This document shows positions 1 to 13,173 of a stretch of DNA of 64,000 nucleotides, in pieces. Source of the stretch: Symbiodinium natans (Eukaryota; Sar; Dinophyceae; Suessiales; Symbiodiniaceae); assembly GCA_905221605.1 (NCBI GenBank), contig CAJNDS010002365.1, positions 124,001 through 188,000 on the forward strand. Reading direction: 5' to 3'. Both the position numbers and the translations under genes were made by a program. Each line of letters begins with the position of its first letter. Within the stretch, counting starts at the first letter, position 1. Under the pieces are notes generated by a model. That model worked only from the letters and a program-made list of their open reading frames with translations, did no database searches and had not been told where the DNA came from.

Positions 1-58
1 CAGTGTTGACTGTAGTGTTGACTGTAGTGTTGACTGAGTGTTGACTGAGTGTTGACTG
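1..58. repeat. short tandem repeat, GTGTTGACTGTA-like unit
   Basis: Four to five imperfect copies of an 11-12 base unit (GTGTTGACTGTA / GTGTTGACTGA) open the window. The array probably continues outside it to the left. No coding potential is seen. Confidence 0.85.
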
Positions 59-2240
59 TCATTTTGCATGCATTTGTTGCTTATTTCCTATAAAATACAG
101 TTTTTTTCTAGCTTCTTAATGTCCAGAGCAGCAAATGCTAGATTTTCCAGCATTTTGGCAGCATTGACTTGTTGGGCGTAGAAGGAATGCTGCGTCATGC
201 AGAAAAGAATGGGTACGCACTATCAGCATATGCAAAAACACTTCTGCCCTTCGGTGGATGGACGAAATCTTGCACCACCTGTTCATGCGTACTTCAAACG
301 ATTGAGGCATCCAGCCCCGCACCCCCTGCTTAACATTGGTGGCTGGGACTACTTGAGCGGTGCAAGATTTCGACCATTGGAGCAAGTCCGGCCGCTAGCT
401 TTTCACTGCCAATGTTAAAAAGGGGGCACGGGGAACACAAAAAGACGTGTCTGAAAAGCGGTGCAAGATTTTGTCCATCCACAGTATGTGTACAGGAAAA
501 TATATACACATACATACATAAACATGCACTATCTGTCTCTCACACACACACACACGTCCCCATCCACATCCACATGCACATCTATTCCCTAAATCTCATC
601 GCGAAGCGCGGGATCCCCAATCGTTTGCTCCCTAAACCCTAAAGAGGGGGGTCCTAAACCCTAAAGAGGGGGATCCTTAAGTCCTAAACAAGAGAACCCC
701 CCCCCCCCCCGCCCCAAGACATAAACACGAACCTTACACAGCACATCTTATCGCTGCATCCTAAAGAGCGGCGTCCATAAATCTTGTTCCTTTTTATTTT
801 TACTCCCAGAATCATGTTCCCTAAGACCTAACACACGCAGAGGTTATTGTTAAAACCCACGCCCCGAAAATTGAAGATAGAAGATTTCCCGGGACTGTTT
901 CAGTGAATTTTCAATCGGCATTTTTTTGTTTGGGGGGGGGGGGGTTTAACCCAGTGTTCAATGTTCGGGGAGGGGGTTTAACACTCGCTTTTGAACCACG
1001 AGCCGAGTTTCAGAACTCTCGGCCCCGAAGATTGAAGATTGAGGATTCCCAGAAAGAGTTGTAGGGAATCATCCATCTTCAATCTTCGGGGCCGGCGGGA
1101 TGTTTAAAACCACCAGCCGAGTCTGAAAATTCACCCCCGCACACATGACATGATGAGGTAAAGATTATGTTAATAAATAAAGAAATTGTAGATTTGTGGG
1201 GTTATATATATATATATACACATATGTGTTGGTTTATTTGGCTTCATCTATTGCGCATGCTTCTCTATCGCCCTGCGCACCGAACTATGAACTATGCGGA
1301 CCTGCTCTTTGCTGTCGACTTCCTTCTACTTGTAGGACAAAAAGTAATGGCAAGCAGCTCTTTCATTTAGGGAACCCACCCCCCCCCTCTTTAGGGCATG
1401 AGGATTTACGGGGTTTAGGGAATAGGGTTCGTTTGCAGGATTTATGGGCTGGTTCTCAAGGCAATGTGCCTGTTCTGACATGTCTGCAGAGACCAGCGCT
1501 CCCACCACCGCGCTGCAGCACCCAGCAGCCAAGCCCGCAGTCAAGGCAACCTTCAAGGGACTAAAGGAGGGACCCTTATAAGGGACCTTAGGGTTATTAA
1601 GGGGCGATTTGGGGGGGCCACTTACTATATAAGGTACATATAGGGGGGGTATTACATAGGGGAACCTGTCTCAGGCACGAGTAGAATTATGTACTAACTT
1701 GCCCCTTGCAACCTTGCAATCATTGGCCCTCGTTGGGCGTTTCCCTGAGGCGCGTGCATTGAGGGTGGACGTCAGCTCCAACAAGGCCTGATGGAAACGC
1801 ATGTCGCGAGCGTACATTTACCATCCGGAACACCTCAGCTGCCTCAGCTTTGGACCGATGCAGCAGCTGTGGCGCTCAGCGCAAGGGAAGGCAAGAAGAA
1901 CCAGTCCAAACCTGTTAGCCGCTTGCCACTGCAATATGCGAAGCTGACTGAAGAACCAGCCTGCCACGGCACGGCCACAGCGCCCTTTTTTGATCCCTGG
2001 CTCCACCATCCGCCGAAGTAGGCGTTGCAAGATTCGATCCCAGGCCGGGAACCGCCGATCTCGACGTTCCAAGGGGGTTCCCAGGCCGGGAACACGAAGC
2101 TACGAACGAACTCTAAAACGGTCAGTTCTGAAGTGCGAAACTTGGCCATGCAATAGTGTATCCATTGCTCCAAGCAGATGCCACGTATGGGTCACCTGCT
2201 ATACTTTGGGGCAAGGGACCCTTGCAGGCCAGCGGCCACT
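59..2240. other. gene-poor stretch with telomere-like and homopolymer tracts
   Basis: No convincing gene. It holds a CA microsatellite near 540, several CCCTAAA-type heptamers mixed with G-rich spacers (about 640-700), poly-C near 700, poly-G near 935, and twin copies of a sequence with 'gccccgaagattgaagat' near 860-1095 in direct and inverted orientation. A TA tract lies at 1204-1222. G-rich short palindromic pieces occur at 1560-1665. Confidence 0.6.
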
Positions 2241-3852
2241 CTAGCCGGTCTGGTTGACCATGGGCCAGTAGACCTCCCACATTTGGGTTACATTACCATC
2301 TAAGCAGTAGTCGACCGGGGGAGCATTCGCGTCGGCATCGTCATAGATGCTACCATAAGGGTTCAGCTCACCAGCAGTGAGATTGGATCTCCACACAAGG
2401 GATACCCTGGTCATCTTCTGCTCGGCCCAATTGGAGCACACCCCTTCCTTCAGCCCTGACAAGACTTGGTCCATCACCACAGCACACTGAGCATCCCACC
2501 ACTTGGCTTCTCCAGCTGCGAGGAAGGCCTCGGCCAGCTCGACGACAAAGATCCTGAGGTTCGGATCCGCCAGGGTTTCTGCCTGACATACTGAGTCCAG
2601 TTTCAGTGGCTTACATCAGATTCAAAAGCTCTTGATAAATAACACGAAATACTCCTACCTTGGAATGTTCCTGGCCATAATGACTTGGATCGCCTAGCTG
2701 CGTACTTCTTCATTTCAGGGAGTGTCACCGGCATGTTCAGTGTGGCGTTTGCGGCCAAGACATAGACGACATCCGCAGGCGATTCCTTCATAAAGCCATA
2801 GACCATGTGCCACGCGCGTACGTCCATGAAGACGTTCCACTCTGTGTCGCCGTGCACGGACATGTCGACGCCACGGCATCCTGGACGAATCGCGCTTATA
2901 TTTCCGCTCCTGTTCAGTGGAGGCGACAGGCCCGTGTAGGTCTGGCCCCCATCTTCGGTGCAGGAGCCGTTCACTCCGTTGAATGTCATCTGCCAATCAT
3001 AGACGTTGTTGGTGCCTGGAACGCCGTAGGCAGAACCCATCATGTAGATCCCGTGGATGTTCTCCACAATCGATGGATCCATATCCAGCGCTTCTGCCAC
3101 CTCAGCTCATACGCTCGAAGCTCAAGAATCTTGAGTTGAAAACTTTCTGGGATCATGATCCATGGGCTAAGCTTTTTGACTTTTTGCCGTAAGGTCAGTA
3201 AGAGAGAACTGGGTATACCAGTAGCAAGCAGAATGAGCTCATGGCGTGATCTCATGGCGGCTCAGGCTCCGACATTGGTTGCTGGCCCTGTAGTTAGAAT
3301 GACCACGGGGCACTCTGACTCCCGCAGGATCTTCACAATCAGCTGCGCCGCAGTCTCGTCCACGATTGCCTTGTCCGTCATGTTCAAGATCCCGGATTCA
3401 AATTCCCGCTCAAAGAACTCATCGGTCTCAAGACGCCACTGCAAAGGCATAGTGGAAATAGGACTCAAGCTGGAGAGGCCCCCCATTGCAATGGGAACAT
3501 GGCTCAAGCCTACCAGCTTTGCCACAGCTGCCATGTTCGTGGGCCCTCCATGAGGGGTACCCATGCCGTCCGATTCAATGGTGATCGCCTTCCAATCCAG
3601 GTTCTCACTGTGTGCCAGGTACAAGAGCGCCAAGGTGTCGTCGTAGTTCGCATCATTGTCCCAAATGAAGGGATAAGGTTTGGAGCACTCGCGCGACTCG
3701 CGCGCGCGATGAGAGTGAATGCTTCCGCCCTTGGTCTTGTGCTGCAGTACTGCGGAAGCATCGGAGCAATCTGCACCTGCGCAGTCCTCCGACGCAACGC
3801 ATGCCACTCCGCAGGCCAAGGAGGACCAAAGGAACTGAACGAAGCGCCCCAT
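2241..3852 (-). CDS. nucleoside hydrolase family protein, secreted, three exons
   Basis: Exons on the minus strand are 3852-3274, 3100-2659 and 2590-2241. Both introns (173 and 68 nt) are GT-AG and the phases match, giving 456 residues. Residues 1-20 look like a signal peptide (MGRFVQFLWSSLACGVACVA). Residues 65-72 read DNDANYDD, matching the D-x-D-x-x-x-D-D calcium/catalytic motif of inosine-uridine nucleoside hydrolases. GPATN|VAEAL spans intron 1 and corresponds to the family's GPLTNLA segment. TEWNVFMD corresponds to the substrate-binding EFN motif. Near the C-terminus the usual His-Asp pair reads Trp-Asp (KWWDAQC), so the Ca-ligand Asp is kept and the His is missing. Family role (known): N-glycosidic cleavage of nucleosides. 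A secreted or vacuolar scavenging role is inferred. The start was chosen for the signal peptide; an in-frame upstream extension is less likely. Confidence 0.8.
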
Positions 3853-5689
3853 TCTCACACCTAACGCTGCACCTGACAGGACGACTTCTGCTGATGGGCC
3901 GAAATCTTCGGCACACACACACACACATGCAGAGACAGAGACCTGCTCTGAGAATTCTGAGCGCAGCAGGCAATGCAAGAGTGGCTGGAGTCAGCAGAGA
4001 CTCTTGGGATACGCGGAGCCATGCGAAGCTATGCGGAACACGTCCAACGAGCGAAGCTGAGAACCACGCATTTGCTGCGCCGGGCTTCGTCCTTCCAGGC
4101 CTCGTCCAAGAGTGGAACCTTGAGAGCCGATGCCGCCAGCTTCCACGTCACAGCTTTTAATCTCCACAGCCCTCCACAGCTCCCCAAACTTGAGCTCAGG
4201 GCGACGACGGCGTAGGAGACAACCCCCACCACGTCGAACCAAAACACGGCAAAGCCCTTGTGAAACCTCAAGGCTCAGCAGCAGATGCAGGCGCCAATCA
4301 GATTCAGTCAGCCATCAAATCAGCGATGAGATGCAAAAAATGCAGACTCAACTCTCGGGCAAGCACGGTGTGTACGCAAAGAAATCCACAGCGGGTAGGG
4401 GCCTTGGAACATCTTGCAAGTGAACGCTTCACGGGTTTGGAGGCCAGTGCCAATAGTTCCTCACTACCTTGCCGCGTTGCCGCGTGCAAAGCGCAACTTT
4501 CTGCAGCTCTTCATGTCCCAAACCTCCAAGGCGCTCACGCCGGGCCCATAATCAATGTTAGACCTTGCCAACTGTGTCGGCACAAAGCTGGTGGCAAAGT
4601 GCAGTGTCCGATTCTATGGGCAGAAAGGGGTCCAGGCTGAGAAGTGCAGCAGATCTCGCAGCCAGATGCCTCAAACACAGCACTACCTGTAGCTTGTTGC
4701 TGGCTTATGGCAAGCTAATTTCACACAATGCATATGAACCTTTTGTATGCTCCCAAGCCCCGAGCGAGGCGCACTCCGTACAGCTGCGGAGAAGCCGCTC
4801 CAGCTCCGTCCCAACGAATGCTTTGATTTGCTGCCACCTTGTCATCGCGAGAGATGGAGATGTTTGGCTACAAGGCACCTGGCTTGACCCTTTTCACACA
4901 ACAAAAGGATGCTCGGATCCGAGCATCTTCGACTGCTTCTGTCTCTGGTAGAACGGTGCTGGGTGCTCCTCGTAGGCAGTTCTTGCAACTGCCCACTTTC
5001 TGCATCGCGATTCTGGTACGATGGCACCGTCAGAGCACAACGTTGATGACAGCACAGGCAGCCGCTGTCCTCATGGCCAGCATGTTCGTGGTGCTCGCCA
5101 AGCTTCTCGCCGTTGAACCAAACGGCAAACATATTCAGCATCACCTGAGTCAGAGAGGCACAATTCAGGGGACTTCACTGCGCCTTCAACAGGCGCAGGA
5201 GCACCCGGAATAATCCCAAAGGGTGCCAAAGGCTTGACATTTCGCCTAGGTGCTCACTAAACGATCTCCGTCTGTAGCTTCTAATGTCCCCAAGCTCTGA
5301 GGAAGGCAGAATGTCAGCCCCTTCAAACCATCAAAGGTCTGTGCTAGCTTGATGACAATGAGCTTCAGGAGGACCTGCCAAGGAACTCGCACAGTCCAAC
5401 CGAGTCCGAGCTCAAACTAACCTCTCTAAAGGTCGAGGATGGAAGACACAGTCTTTGGGGCTTCGTCATTTCATGCAAGGCTTTCCGGATCCCGTTGGAG
5501 CTGGAGCATATTATCACCCGAAGACCTTAAGATGTGCACATCTGCACATCCTCACGAACGGACCTGGCCCTTCACTTCGGTTGTGAGCGCATCTTCTGTT
5601 CCGTTCTGGCTTTGTGTCGCCTTTGCTGATCTGTCGGGCTTTTGCATTCACGCATTTAGACAGAGCGTGCAAATGGGGCGCAAACTGAA
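3853..5689. other. no gene recognised
   Basis: Probable 5' flank of the nucleoside hydrolase gene followed by unassigned sequence. Short open frames occur on both strands (for example around 4840-5210) but none shows a recognisable motif, convincing splice sites or family resemblance. Confidence 0.4.
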
Positions 5690-6575
5690 AAGCAGACACT
5701 CAGACAGTCAGACATTCAGACAGTCAGACGGTCAGATTTTCTTTTGGAGGAGACTTGGGTGCTCATGGGTCTCGTACCCAAGTACAGTAGAAAAGTGAAT
5801 CTCCGTTGAAGTTGGGTAGTCATAAGCTTTTTGGATTATGTGTTTGAGTGTCTGCGTAGCCCAAAGTGTCTGAGTGTCTGACGGGCTGAACGTTTGCAGG
5901 TCTTATACCTCTCACTGTCTGAGTGTCTGACTGTCTTCTCTTTTTATATTTAATGTGCAGAGAGTTAAGCAGTCAGACAGTTAGACTTTTCAAGTCTAGA
6001 ACACGCAAGCCGACCTGTTCATGTCTAAATGTCTGAGTGTCTGAGTGTCTGAGACAGTAAGACTCTTCGAATCCGGAATACACAGACCAGCAAGTCGGAC
6101 AGGCAGACAGTCAGACAGTCAGACACTTGAAGTCCAGCATACGCAGGCCGAGATCAAACACTCAGACAGTCAGACTCTTTAAGGCCAGCTCGCGTCTGAA
6201 TGTCAGTCAGAGTCAGACTCTTTAAGACCAACTCACGTCTGAATGTCTGAATTAGCAGACCAAGAAGGCAGACAGTCAAACAGTCAGACAATCAACCTCT
6301 TCAAGACCAACTCACGTCCGAGGGTCCGAATGTCTGAGTGTCCGAGTGTCTGAGTGTCCGAGTGTCGGAGTGTCTGCTGCACGGAAACGACCCCCGTCAG
6401 AATCTTTAAGACCAGCTCGCGTCTGAATGTCTGAATTAGCGGACCAAGAAGGCAGACAGCCAGACACTCAGACAGTCAAACCCTTCAAGACCAACTCACG
6501 TCCGAGTGTCCGAATGTCTGAGTGTCTGAGCGTCCGACTGTCTGAGTGTCTGACTGTCTGAGTGTCTGCTGCGCG
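5690..6575. repeat. dispersed/tandem GTCTGAGTGTCTGA family with higher-order duplication
   Basis: Dense 8-10 base units of the type TCTGAGTG and their reverse complements (CAGACAGTCAGA) alternate for almost 900 bases, so long stretches can fold back on themselves. A larger block (TTTAAGACCA...GTCTGAATGTCTGAATTAG...AAGGCAGACAG...) appears at about 6220-6350 and again at about 6400-6535 with point differences; a shortened third copy starts near 6177. No reading frame survives. Confidence 0.8.
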
Positions 6576-8190
6576 GAATCGAACCCCCTACGCGCCCCCA
6601 ATCCGCATTTAGGCAACCGTCGTTGCTAGGTTGGCAACATGTCATGGCCGCTGAGCTGTTGAGGAGTTTGGGAGCGTCACGACGCGATGATACAGCAAGG
6701 CCGACTTTGCTTCAGTACCTGCCTGATAGTTTACAAACTGGAGAGAAACAACTTGGGTTTCAAGCGGTTGGGCTTTGCGGAGCTGCAGCATTTGCTCGTT
6801 TAGGAGTTTAGGGGCTCGTTCGAGAACCCACTGGCAACATTCTGGAGCCCTGACAAAGTACTGTCTCCACACGCTCCTGCCTTGCGCAGAAAGGGAGGCA
6901 GGCTGTGTGCCAGGCCCCGCAGCCCGGCTCCGGTGACCTCGGCCCCAACCGCAATGATACTAAAATGCCAGCTACATGATGCAAGCACCGATCAGGATTC
7001 AAGCAGGATGTGTTGCACACCCAACCCAAAGCAGGTACGTGCAGTGCTTTTTCGATTTCAACTGTTCGACTGGAGACCCCGGAAAGTACACAATGTGTAC
7101 TTATTTTACTTACACTATGCGCTTGTTGTTCTCTGCTATGCATTCGTTCCTGTATGTGACATGTATGACCTGCAACTGAAGCCCCTGCAGCACCCAAGGA
7201 GTACGCACCGACGAGCAAGCCGAAGGCTTTGACGCAGCCGCGGCCCTCATGCCTGACGCGCGTGAGTCTCGCTGGAGGGGTGGAGGGCTTAGGGGGATCC
7301 CTGTCAAGGGGAGCCGATTCATAAAGGCCCACAATTGTGAAAAGCACCTCCCTCGGACCCTGGTTTTCAAAAAGAAGACTGTCGCCATTCCCTGATCCCC
7401 ACGAACAAAGTCAGTTCCACTGAGAGTCTGTTCAGCAGAAACCTGCCAGCCGAAAACCTGAACCCTAAACCCGAAAAACACGCAATCATTCGGAACCTAA
7501 ACCCTATAAACCCTAAACAAACACGCAAGAATAAACTCTGCGGTACGCGAACAAAGCCATGGCTTCAAGTGGGCCTCTCCGCCCTGGCGACGGCTACCTG
7601 CGCGACCAACATCGGCAACTGGGCAACTCAAGGATGTGACGAGTTCATGCATTTGAAAAACCTTATAAGCTGACATTGGGCTGCGTACAAGTACATCACA
7701 TATGTACATATACATGTATATATATACACTGACTATATACGTATATACATATAAGTAAGCATAAGACATGGGTAAATTTGAATACGTCGTCTCCCAAGCG
7801 ATGCACACTCTGGCCACGGCCGCCTGCGCAACCAGCATGGGCTGGCCGAAAATTCCGCCGAGGTGCCTGGCACAAGGCCCGAGGAAGAGAAGGTCCGAGC
7901 TTGAAAGGTTCTCTTAGGTTGGGGGGGGTTCCAAATGACTTAGGTCCGAGCTTGAAAGGTCCTGCGAGGTTAGAGGTTCTAAACGACAATGAACACACCA
8001 GTTAGAGACCCGAAAAGGGACCGCCACTAGATCCGTTCCCATCCCCGTACACGCAGTGGCTGGGCTTCGACTCTGCCAGGACTCTACCAGTAGGATTCTC
8101 TACATTGTTCTGAGCTACAGCGGAGGCATTTGTGCGAGGGTTCATCAGTTTGGCATCTACACGCAAGACTCGTGGAACTCTCGTGGAAGA
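6576..8190. other. no gene recognised; telomere-like and TA tracts
   Basis: CCCTAAA-type heptamers occur at 7463-7520 and TA-rich microsatellite at 7695-7760. A locally duplicated phrase (GGTCCGAGCTTGAAAGGT) lies at 7890 and 7943. Open frames in several phases carry no recognisable motif. Confidence 0.4.
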
Positions 8191-8296
8191 TCAGTCCACC
8201 AAGCGCAAGGCTGCAAGTGGCAACTCCGAGTCCCATTTCCCTGCGCACCAGGCAAGCAGCCGGTGGTTGCACTCCTCCAGCAGCTTCAAAAGCCTT
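8191..8296 (-). CDS. putative 3'-terminal exon, unidentified gene
   Basis: A pyrimidine-rich stretch ending in GAG precedes an open frame that runs to a TGA at 8191-8193. The peptide contains KLLEECNHRLLAWCAGKW and ends LAALRLVD. Amino-acid composition and GC-rich third positions look coding. I do not recognise the protein and have not found its upstream exons. Confidence 0.3.
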
Positions 8297-9161
8297 CTCA
8301 AACATGGAGGAACAAAAGGCAAATTGATGAGGCTTGGAGAAGGATCGAGACTTGCTGAACCGCGCCCGGGCGCGCAGAATCCGACTTTGAGTCTGTTCAC
8401 GATGCACCGGCCGAGCGACAGGCGTCGCCGCCTCTGCCACGATCCAGCAGCTTGGGATCTGGCCCGGGGAAGAGCAACAGCAGCAATGGTTCAGCCTGTC
8501 ATAGCAGATGTGTGCGGTGGAAAAGGTTGTAGCCTCAAGCACAACGGGCCGAAAAAGCCATGACTCCCAGTCTTGAGCTGTACTAACCCTTGAGGAAACT
8601 TCAACGACCGCAATGCGCCCGTAAACAAAGAAAGCCCCCACCACTGCCAAGCACGTTCAATCAAACAGAGGTTCTCAGTGGGTCTGTCGCAAGCTGGCTT
8701 TGTCAAGAACCCGGTTGGAAGCAGTGCAAGTTGTCCAAGTCTGGCCAGCCAGGCGAAAGTCATGCCCAGCGTCAGCCTTGGACGTGCTTGCTATTCCGCC
8801 GCTAAAGCCATAATCGTATAAGTCTAGAAGCCCAAGACTTTGAAATCCTTAGGCCGCATAAGCCTTAAGTCCCCAAACCTTTAAATCGCATAAACAACAA
8901 TAACAACATAAACACAAGCCCGCCAATCCCTGAAAACCCTAATACACACTTCAACCCAGAATCGAGTTCCATCAATACCAAACCCAAAACCTGGTCAAGG
9001 GGCTGAACGCCGAAGACACCCAGCTGCGACCCGACGCTCAGGGCCAATGCTGGTGCCAGAACATCCTGGGGTTTGGGGTTCTAGGGTGTGGGTTGAGGGT
9101 TTTGGGGTCTCTTTTCCGGTCTTCTGGGGTCAAGTTTTGGGTGTTACATGTTTTAAAAGAA

Positions 9162-9204
<43 letters not shown>

Positions 9205-12200
9205 AGGTTTGGTGAAGAAGGGCAGCTGTCAAATAGGCTGTGCTGCTATGCTACAATGCCTACAACTGCCACAACAGTGCTTTGCCCCAACCCTGCATCA
9301 TGCTGCAAAGCATGAGCAACATGAACAACCGAAAATACCGTGACGGCTGCAACTCCTGGTCAAGACCTGAAAACAGACATAAGAAGATCATCGACACATC
9401 CCGATTTTTCGGCACTGTGGGATCCAATGTGCCCCGGTCACGTGCAAAAGCCAGCATCCTGCTGCCAAGAGTCCCAGAGCGGTTCCAAAGGCATCAAGTC
9501 CTACTCTCAGGAAGGAGTCACAGAGAAACAGATTTGTTTTTTGAGGCTCTGCATACCTCGAACCCATGCAGACTCTGTGCAGACACCCCATCCAACCAAA
9601 CGCGACCCAGCCAAATGAATCGAACAAATTGACTCCGACCAACTGCTACGGTGGGGGAGCAACAGCAGGCTACGAGCTGTGCCCAGCCAGAAGCTGAAGA
9701 GCACTCCCCCCTCAGCCCAAGCTTCGGCCAAAGATGCCTTCAAAGTGAGAATCGCACTCCGCGCACCCTGAAAGCACCTGCAAAGCATCGCCGCTCAGCA
9801 CACGGCTGGGAAGGCCGGCCTTCGAAAAATAAAAAACAGTCAGGGGGCTCATCTTGGGCTGAAAGCGGTGCTCACCCTCCCTGTGCCGACTGCAGGCAGA
9901 CATGTCTTTAGCTTTCCGTTTCCATCTGATCTGATGACTGTACCATGCACATTCAGTTCCAAGATGAGCTTGCCGACCACTCCTGTGCAGCAAACTGCGC
10001 AGTACATGCAAACATCGTGCCAGTTGGGCTCTTGTAGGCCCAGATATCCCTGCAAGGGTATAGGGGTCTGCTAAACCACCATGGGGTGCCCAAGCCTCGG
10101 CCATAGCGCCCTCACGGGGCCTTGCAGATGAGACAAGGACATGGAGAGGCGAACATGATTCAACCGAATGAGCTTCCTGAGGTAGCGCGTGGCACGATGG
10201 TACTTTGAGGTGGTCAGGGGCTTCGGTCAAGGCCTGGTCCTATAGAATGTGCAAAGCACCCCTTTCTGGCTCCGCTGCCTGTTGCGCTACAATTCCTCAC
10301 AATCTGCCCTGGCCTTCAGCTGTTTTTTTGATTGAAACGTTGGTCCAAGAGGCTGAGAGAGAGCACTGAGCTGTACTGAGCTGCGTGCCCTGACCAAGCC
10401 AGGTGCGACGCCGTGCTCCAGCAAAGCACCTGAGGCAAACTAGACATGGCTAGACACAGCTCGACTTACAGTGTACTCCTACTAGTATATTATAGGGTCG
10501 CAGCTGCAATTATCACTCATGCGCTCTGATCAAAGCCCTGAGCTTGAAATGGACTGCCAAATTATGTGTCATGAGTGCCCAGCCATGGCGATAATCAAAT
10601 GCGTCGTCTCTGGACTGGCCCATGGGCCATCCTGCTTCCGCAACAGACTCCAGGACTATGCTCACGATTCGAAAGACAAGCCGAACAAGCAATTGAGGTG
10701 CCGCTTCAATTTCTTTGCGCTTTGGCAACAGCGTTCACCGTCCCCGATCACAGCAACTCTGGCAGGTCCTTCCGCTGCCACAAACGGCACATCGCAGCAG
10801 GAAGCATACCTAGAGCCATAGCTGAAGCTGGCGTAGACGGATTCAGCTTCTCTAGGGAGATCAGTTCAGCTGGTGAGTGAGGCCGCATTCGGCGCAGAGC
10901 TTGTCACTATGCACATCTTTCCACACGACACGGCACGGATGCACACACACACACACACCCAGGCACGACACTTGCTAAGGGCAAACGAGTTTAACACACA
11001 AAATGACCAATGCGTGCATCCGTGTTGAGGTGTCAAAAAAGCAATTCCTGCCCGTGGTAGCCATGGCATGCCTGGTCAGGATCGCCAGGCTTTCAGGAAG
11101 GTCGGGATACAACACAAACCTCCACGAGATTCCATGAGCCTTAACGCAGCGTGAGCAACAAGACATGTCTGCTCCCAGAAATTCCCAGAAGCTCACAGCG
11201 CAGTCAAGGTCCAAGCTCTGCAAGGGAGCTGAGCATCAACTCAGGGCCCACGCCCCTTTTTTCCATCGCGCGAAACACTCCCCTGCATTGATAAGAGACA
11301 TGCATCACGTTACAATATACATGCATCGACGAACAATGCATCGACGAACAAGCGAAACGGCGAAACGAGACTTCCTGCTGGCCATGGCTTGAGATATTTG
11401 GGATGCTTTGACAGCGCCTTCCGCGATGAAGAAAGTGCCCCTTCAACGCAGGACATAGGTGGCACATGGTAGCACACAGCACTCTGGGGTTCGAGCTTAT
11501 GAGTCTATGAAGGCTGCCTTAGGCACTCTGCGATCCATGAGCTGACTCGCTAGCAGGAGTCCAACTAATTAGAGGCGATTCGCAGACAAATCAATCGGGA
11601 TGATCAGGGCAGCTACAGTAGCGCATCCGCCGCCCATCCAATGATGGAGATGGCTGAGACATGCTTTCCTATGTAGCTTTGGCCGCCCACACCGGTCTAA
11701 ACAACCAATGCGGCTAAACGCCATCCTACTTCAATGTACATCTTATGCGCAATATGAGGGCGCCCCAAAAATATCGACCGTCAGCTCAGCATCTCGTTCT
11801 ACGGGTCACGCTTCCGTCTCAGCGGTAGCCGGTAATGCACGCCTGTCTTCTGACGATGCGGAGCATTGATCATTCAGAACCATTGAAGGAACAGATTTCC
11901 TGATGCTTTGCTTGTAACTGCAGGTGGGATTTCAGCTACATCCCTCCAGCCTGCTGCGTCACGATAGGCGGGGCCTTTGCCACCTGGCTGATGGGACGGA
12001 CCACACGGCCCCCAGCCGGAGCAGCCTTGGAAACAGCACGATCCCTTCTTACCGAATTATCCTTTCTGAGGGTTCTACTGGTACTTCATATACATATACA
12101 TAAACATATACATCGATCTGTACAGATGTACATGTACATCTTTGTGCTTTGTTCCCCATGGAAGCTTCGGGACATGTGCTCGGATTCATGAGGCTGGCCG

Positions 12201-12743
12201 GGCTTCCTGCGAGAGATGCTGGAGCCGATGGCAGCAGCCCTGACGGCAACAGCCTGTCCCGACACAATTCCGTCCTTTCATGAATACAGGGCGGTGCTCA
12301 GCAGAGGGTAATTCGTCCCCCCATTACCTGAAGATGTGCGTATATATATATATATATATACGTATATTGCTGTTACATCTCTGCCAAGATTACATTCAAA
12401 CAGCTCGGTGGGAGGGCCACCCTCGCGCGATGTGGTGATGATGAGCGTACCCAGCATTTGCGCATGCCACCTGACGGCACACTCGAGATCTCTTGCAACA
12501 ATACTGCATAAACGCATGCACCGACCTATTCTTCCGCATGGCCTGTATGACGTCGTAACCGTAGCTGTTCCAACACATTCAGGATACCAAGCAGTTTTTC
12601 ACAACGCGGTGAAAAAGCACACGCCGACCCTTTTGGCGCCACAACTCACCCACTGTTGTCACCCATCATGCCAGATCCCGTGCCTGCACGGGCGCGCCAG
12701 CAAAAGCCTGCTGCAAAAAAAAGTTTATGATGACGGTGACTAC
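8297..12743. other. no gene supported
   Basis: Long unassigned interval with short open frames on both strands and small CA/TA tracts (10940, 12346). A possible minus-strand exon lies around 10660-10760 but three frames are open and no choice could be made. Confidence 0.35.
9164..9203. repeat. poly-C tract, 40 bases
   Basis: Uninterrupted run of C on the plus strand. Its length may be unreliable because homopolymers are prone to sequencing error. Confidence 0.9.
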
Positions 12744-12863
12744 GGTTCTCATGCCGCTCATTCCCCGCAACTTCTCAATGTCTGCCCCACATCTCTCGGT
12801 GCGGAAGTACTCGGGCTGCGCTGCCTGTGACTGCGGTGCAGGGGCTGAAGGCAGCCGTGTCAC
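12744..12863 (-). CDS. putative internal exon, unidentified gene
   Basis: Acceptor CTGCAG precedes exactly 40 codons that end at a GT donor (ACC|GTAGTC). The peptide begins VTRLPSAPAPQSQAAQPEYF and continues through RCGADIEKLRGMSG. Open frame, phase 0 at both ends and both canonical splice dinucleotides support an exon. The protein is not recognised. Confidence 0.35.
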
Positions 12864-13037
12864 CTGCAGGCCGTTTTGGAATTCTCGGCACTCGCACACG
12901 ACTACATGCGGATATGAAACTGTGCTTAGTTGCTTAGCTGCAGTGAGGTGGAGCAGCTTCAAAAGAGAGCCCATGCCAAACTCGTGTCACAGGTCGGACA
13001 CGGAGCGGAGGATCGAGTTGAGCAAGCTGATGAGACA

Positions 13038-13173
13038 TCATCTGTAGTTCTTGACATGCTCAATGGTACTCTGGTTGACACCAAATAAGTCTTGTTCAGT
13101 ATGCAAGTTCAGGGCTGCGGGTTCAGGATGTTTAACAGAAGCACCATGCACCATCAAATCCCACAAAACCTTC
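13038..13173 (-). CDS. putative 3'-terminal exon, unidentified gene
   Basis: Acceptor CTGGCAG is followed by one leftover base and 44 codons to a TGA. The peptide starts KVLWDLMVHGASVKHPEP and ends QSTIEHVKNYR. Further coding-like sequence upstream on the same strand (about 13320-13640) may be earlier exons, but I could not fix their junctions. Function unknown. Confidence 0.35.

Noticed and set aside
5690-6575. CRISPR-like direct repeats
   Set aside because: Units are too short, occur in both orientations, and lack uniform spacers or cas genes; the genome is eukaryotic.
6545-6600. tRNA-like T-arm (GGTTCGATTCC on the minus strand)
   Set aside because: No matching acceptor, D or anticodon arms could be folded around it; the flank is the TCTGAGTG repeat.
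8084-8650. 188-codon minus-strand open frame
   Set aside because: No motif, and it overlaps in a different frame the better-supported short terminal exon at 8191-8296.
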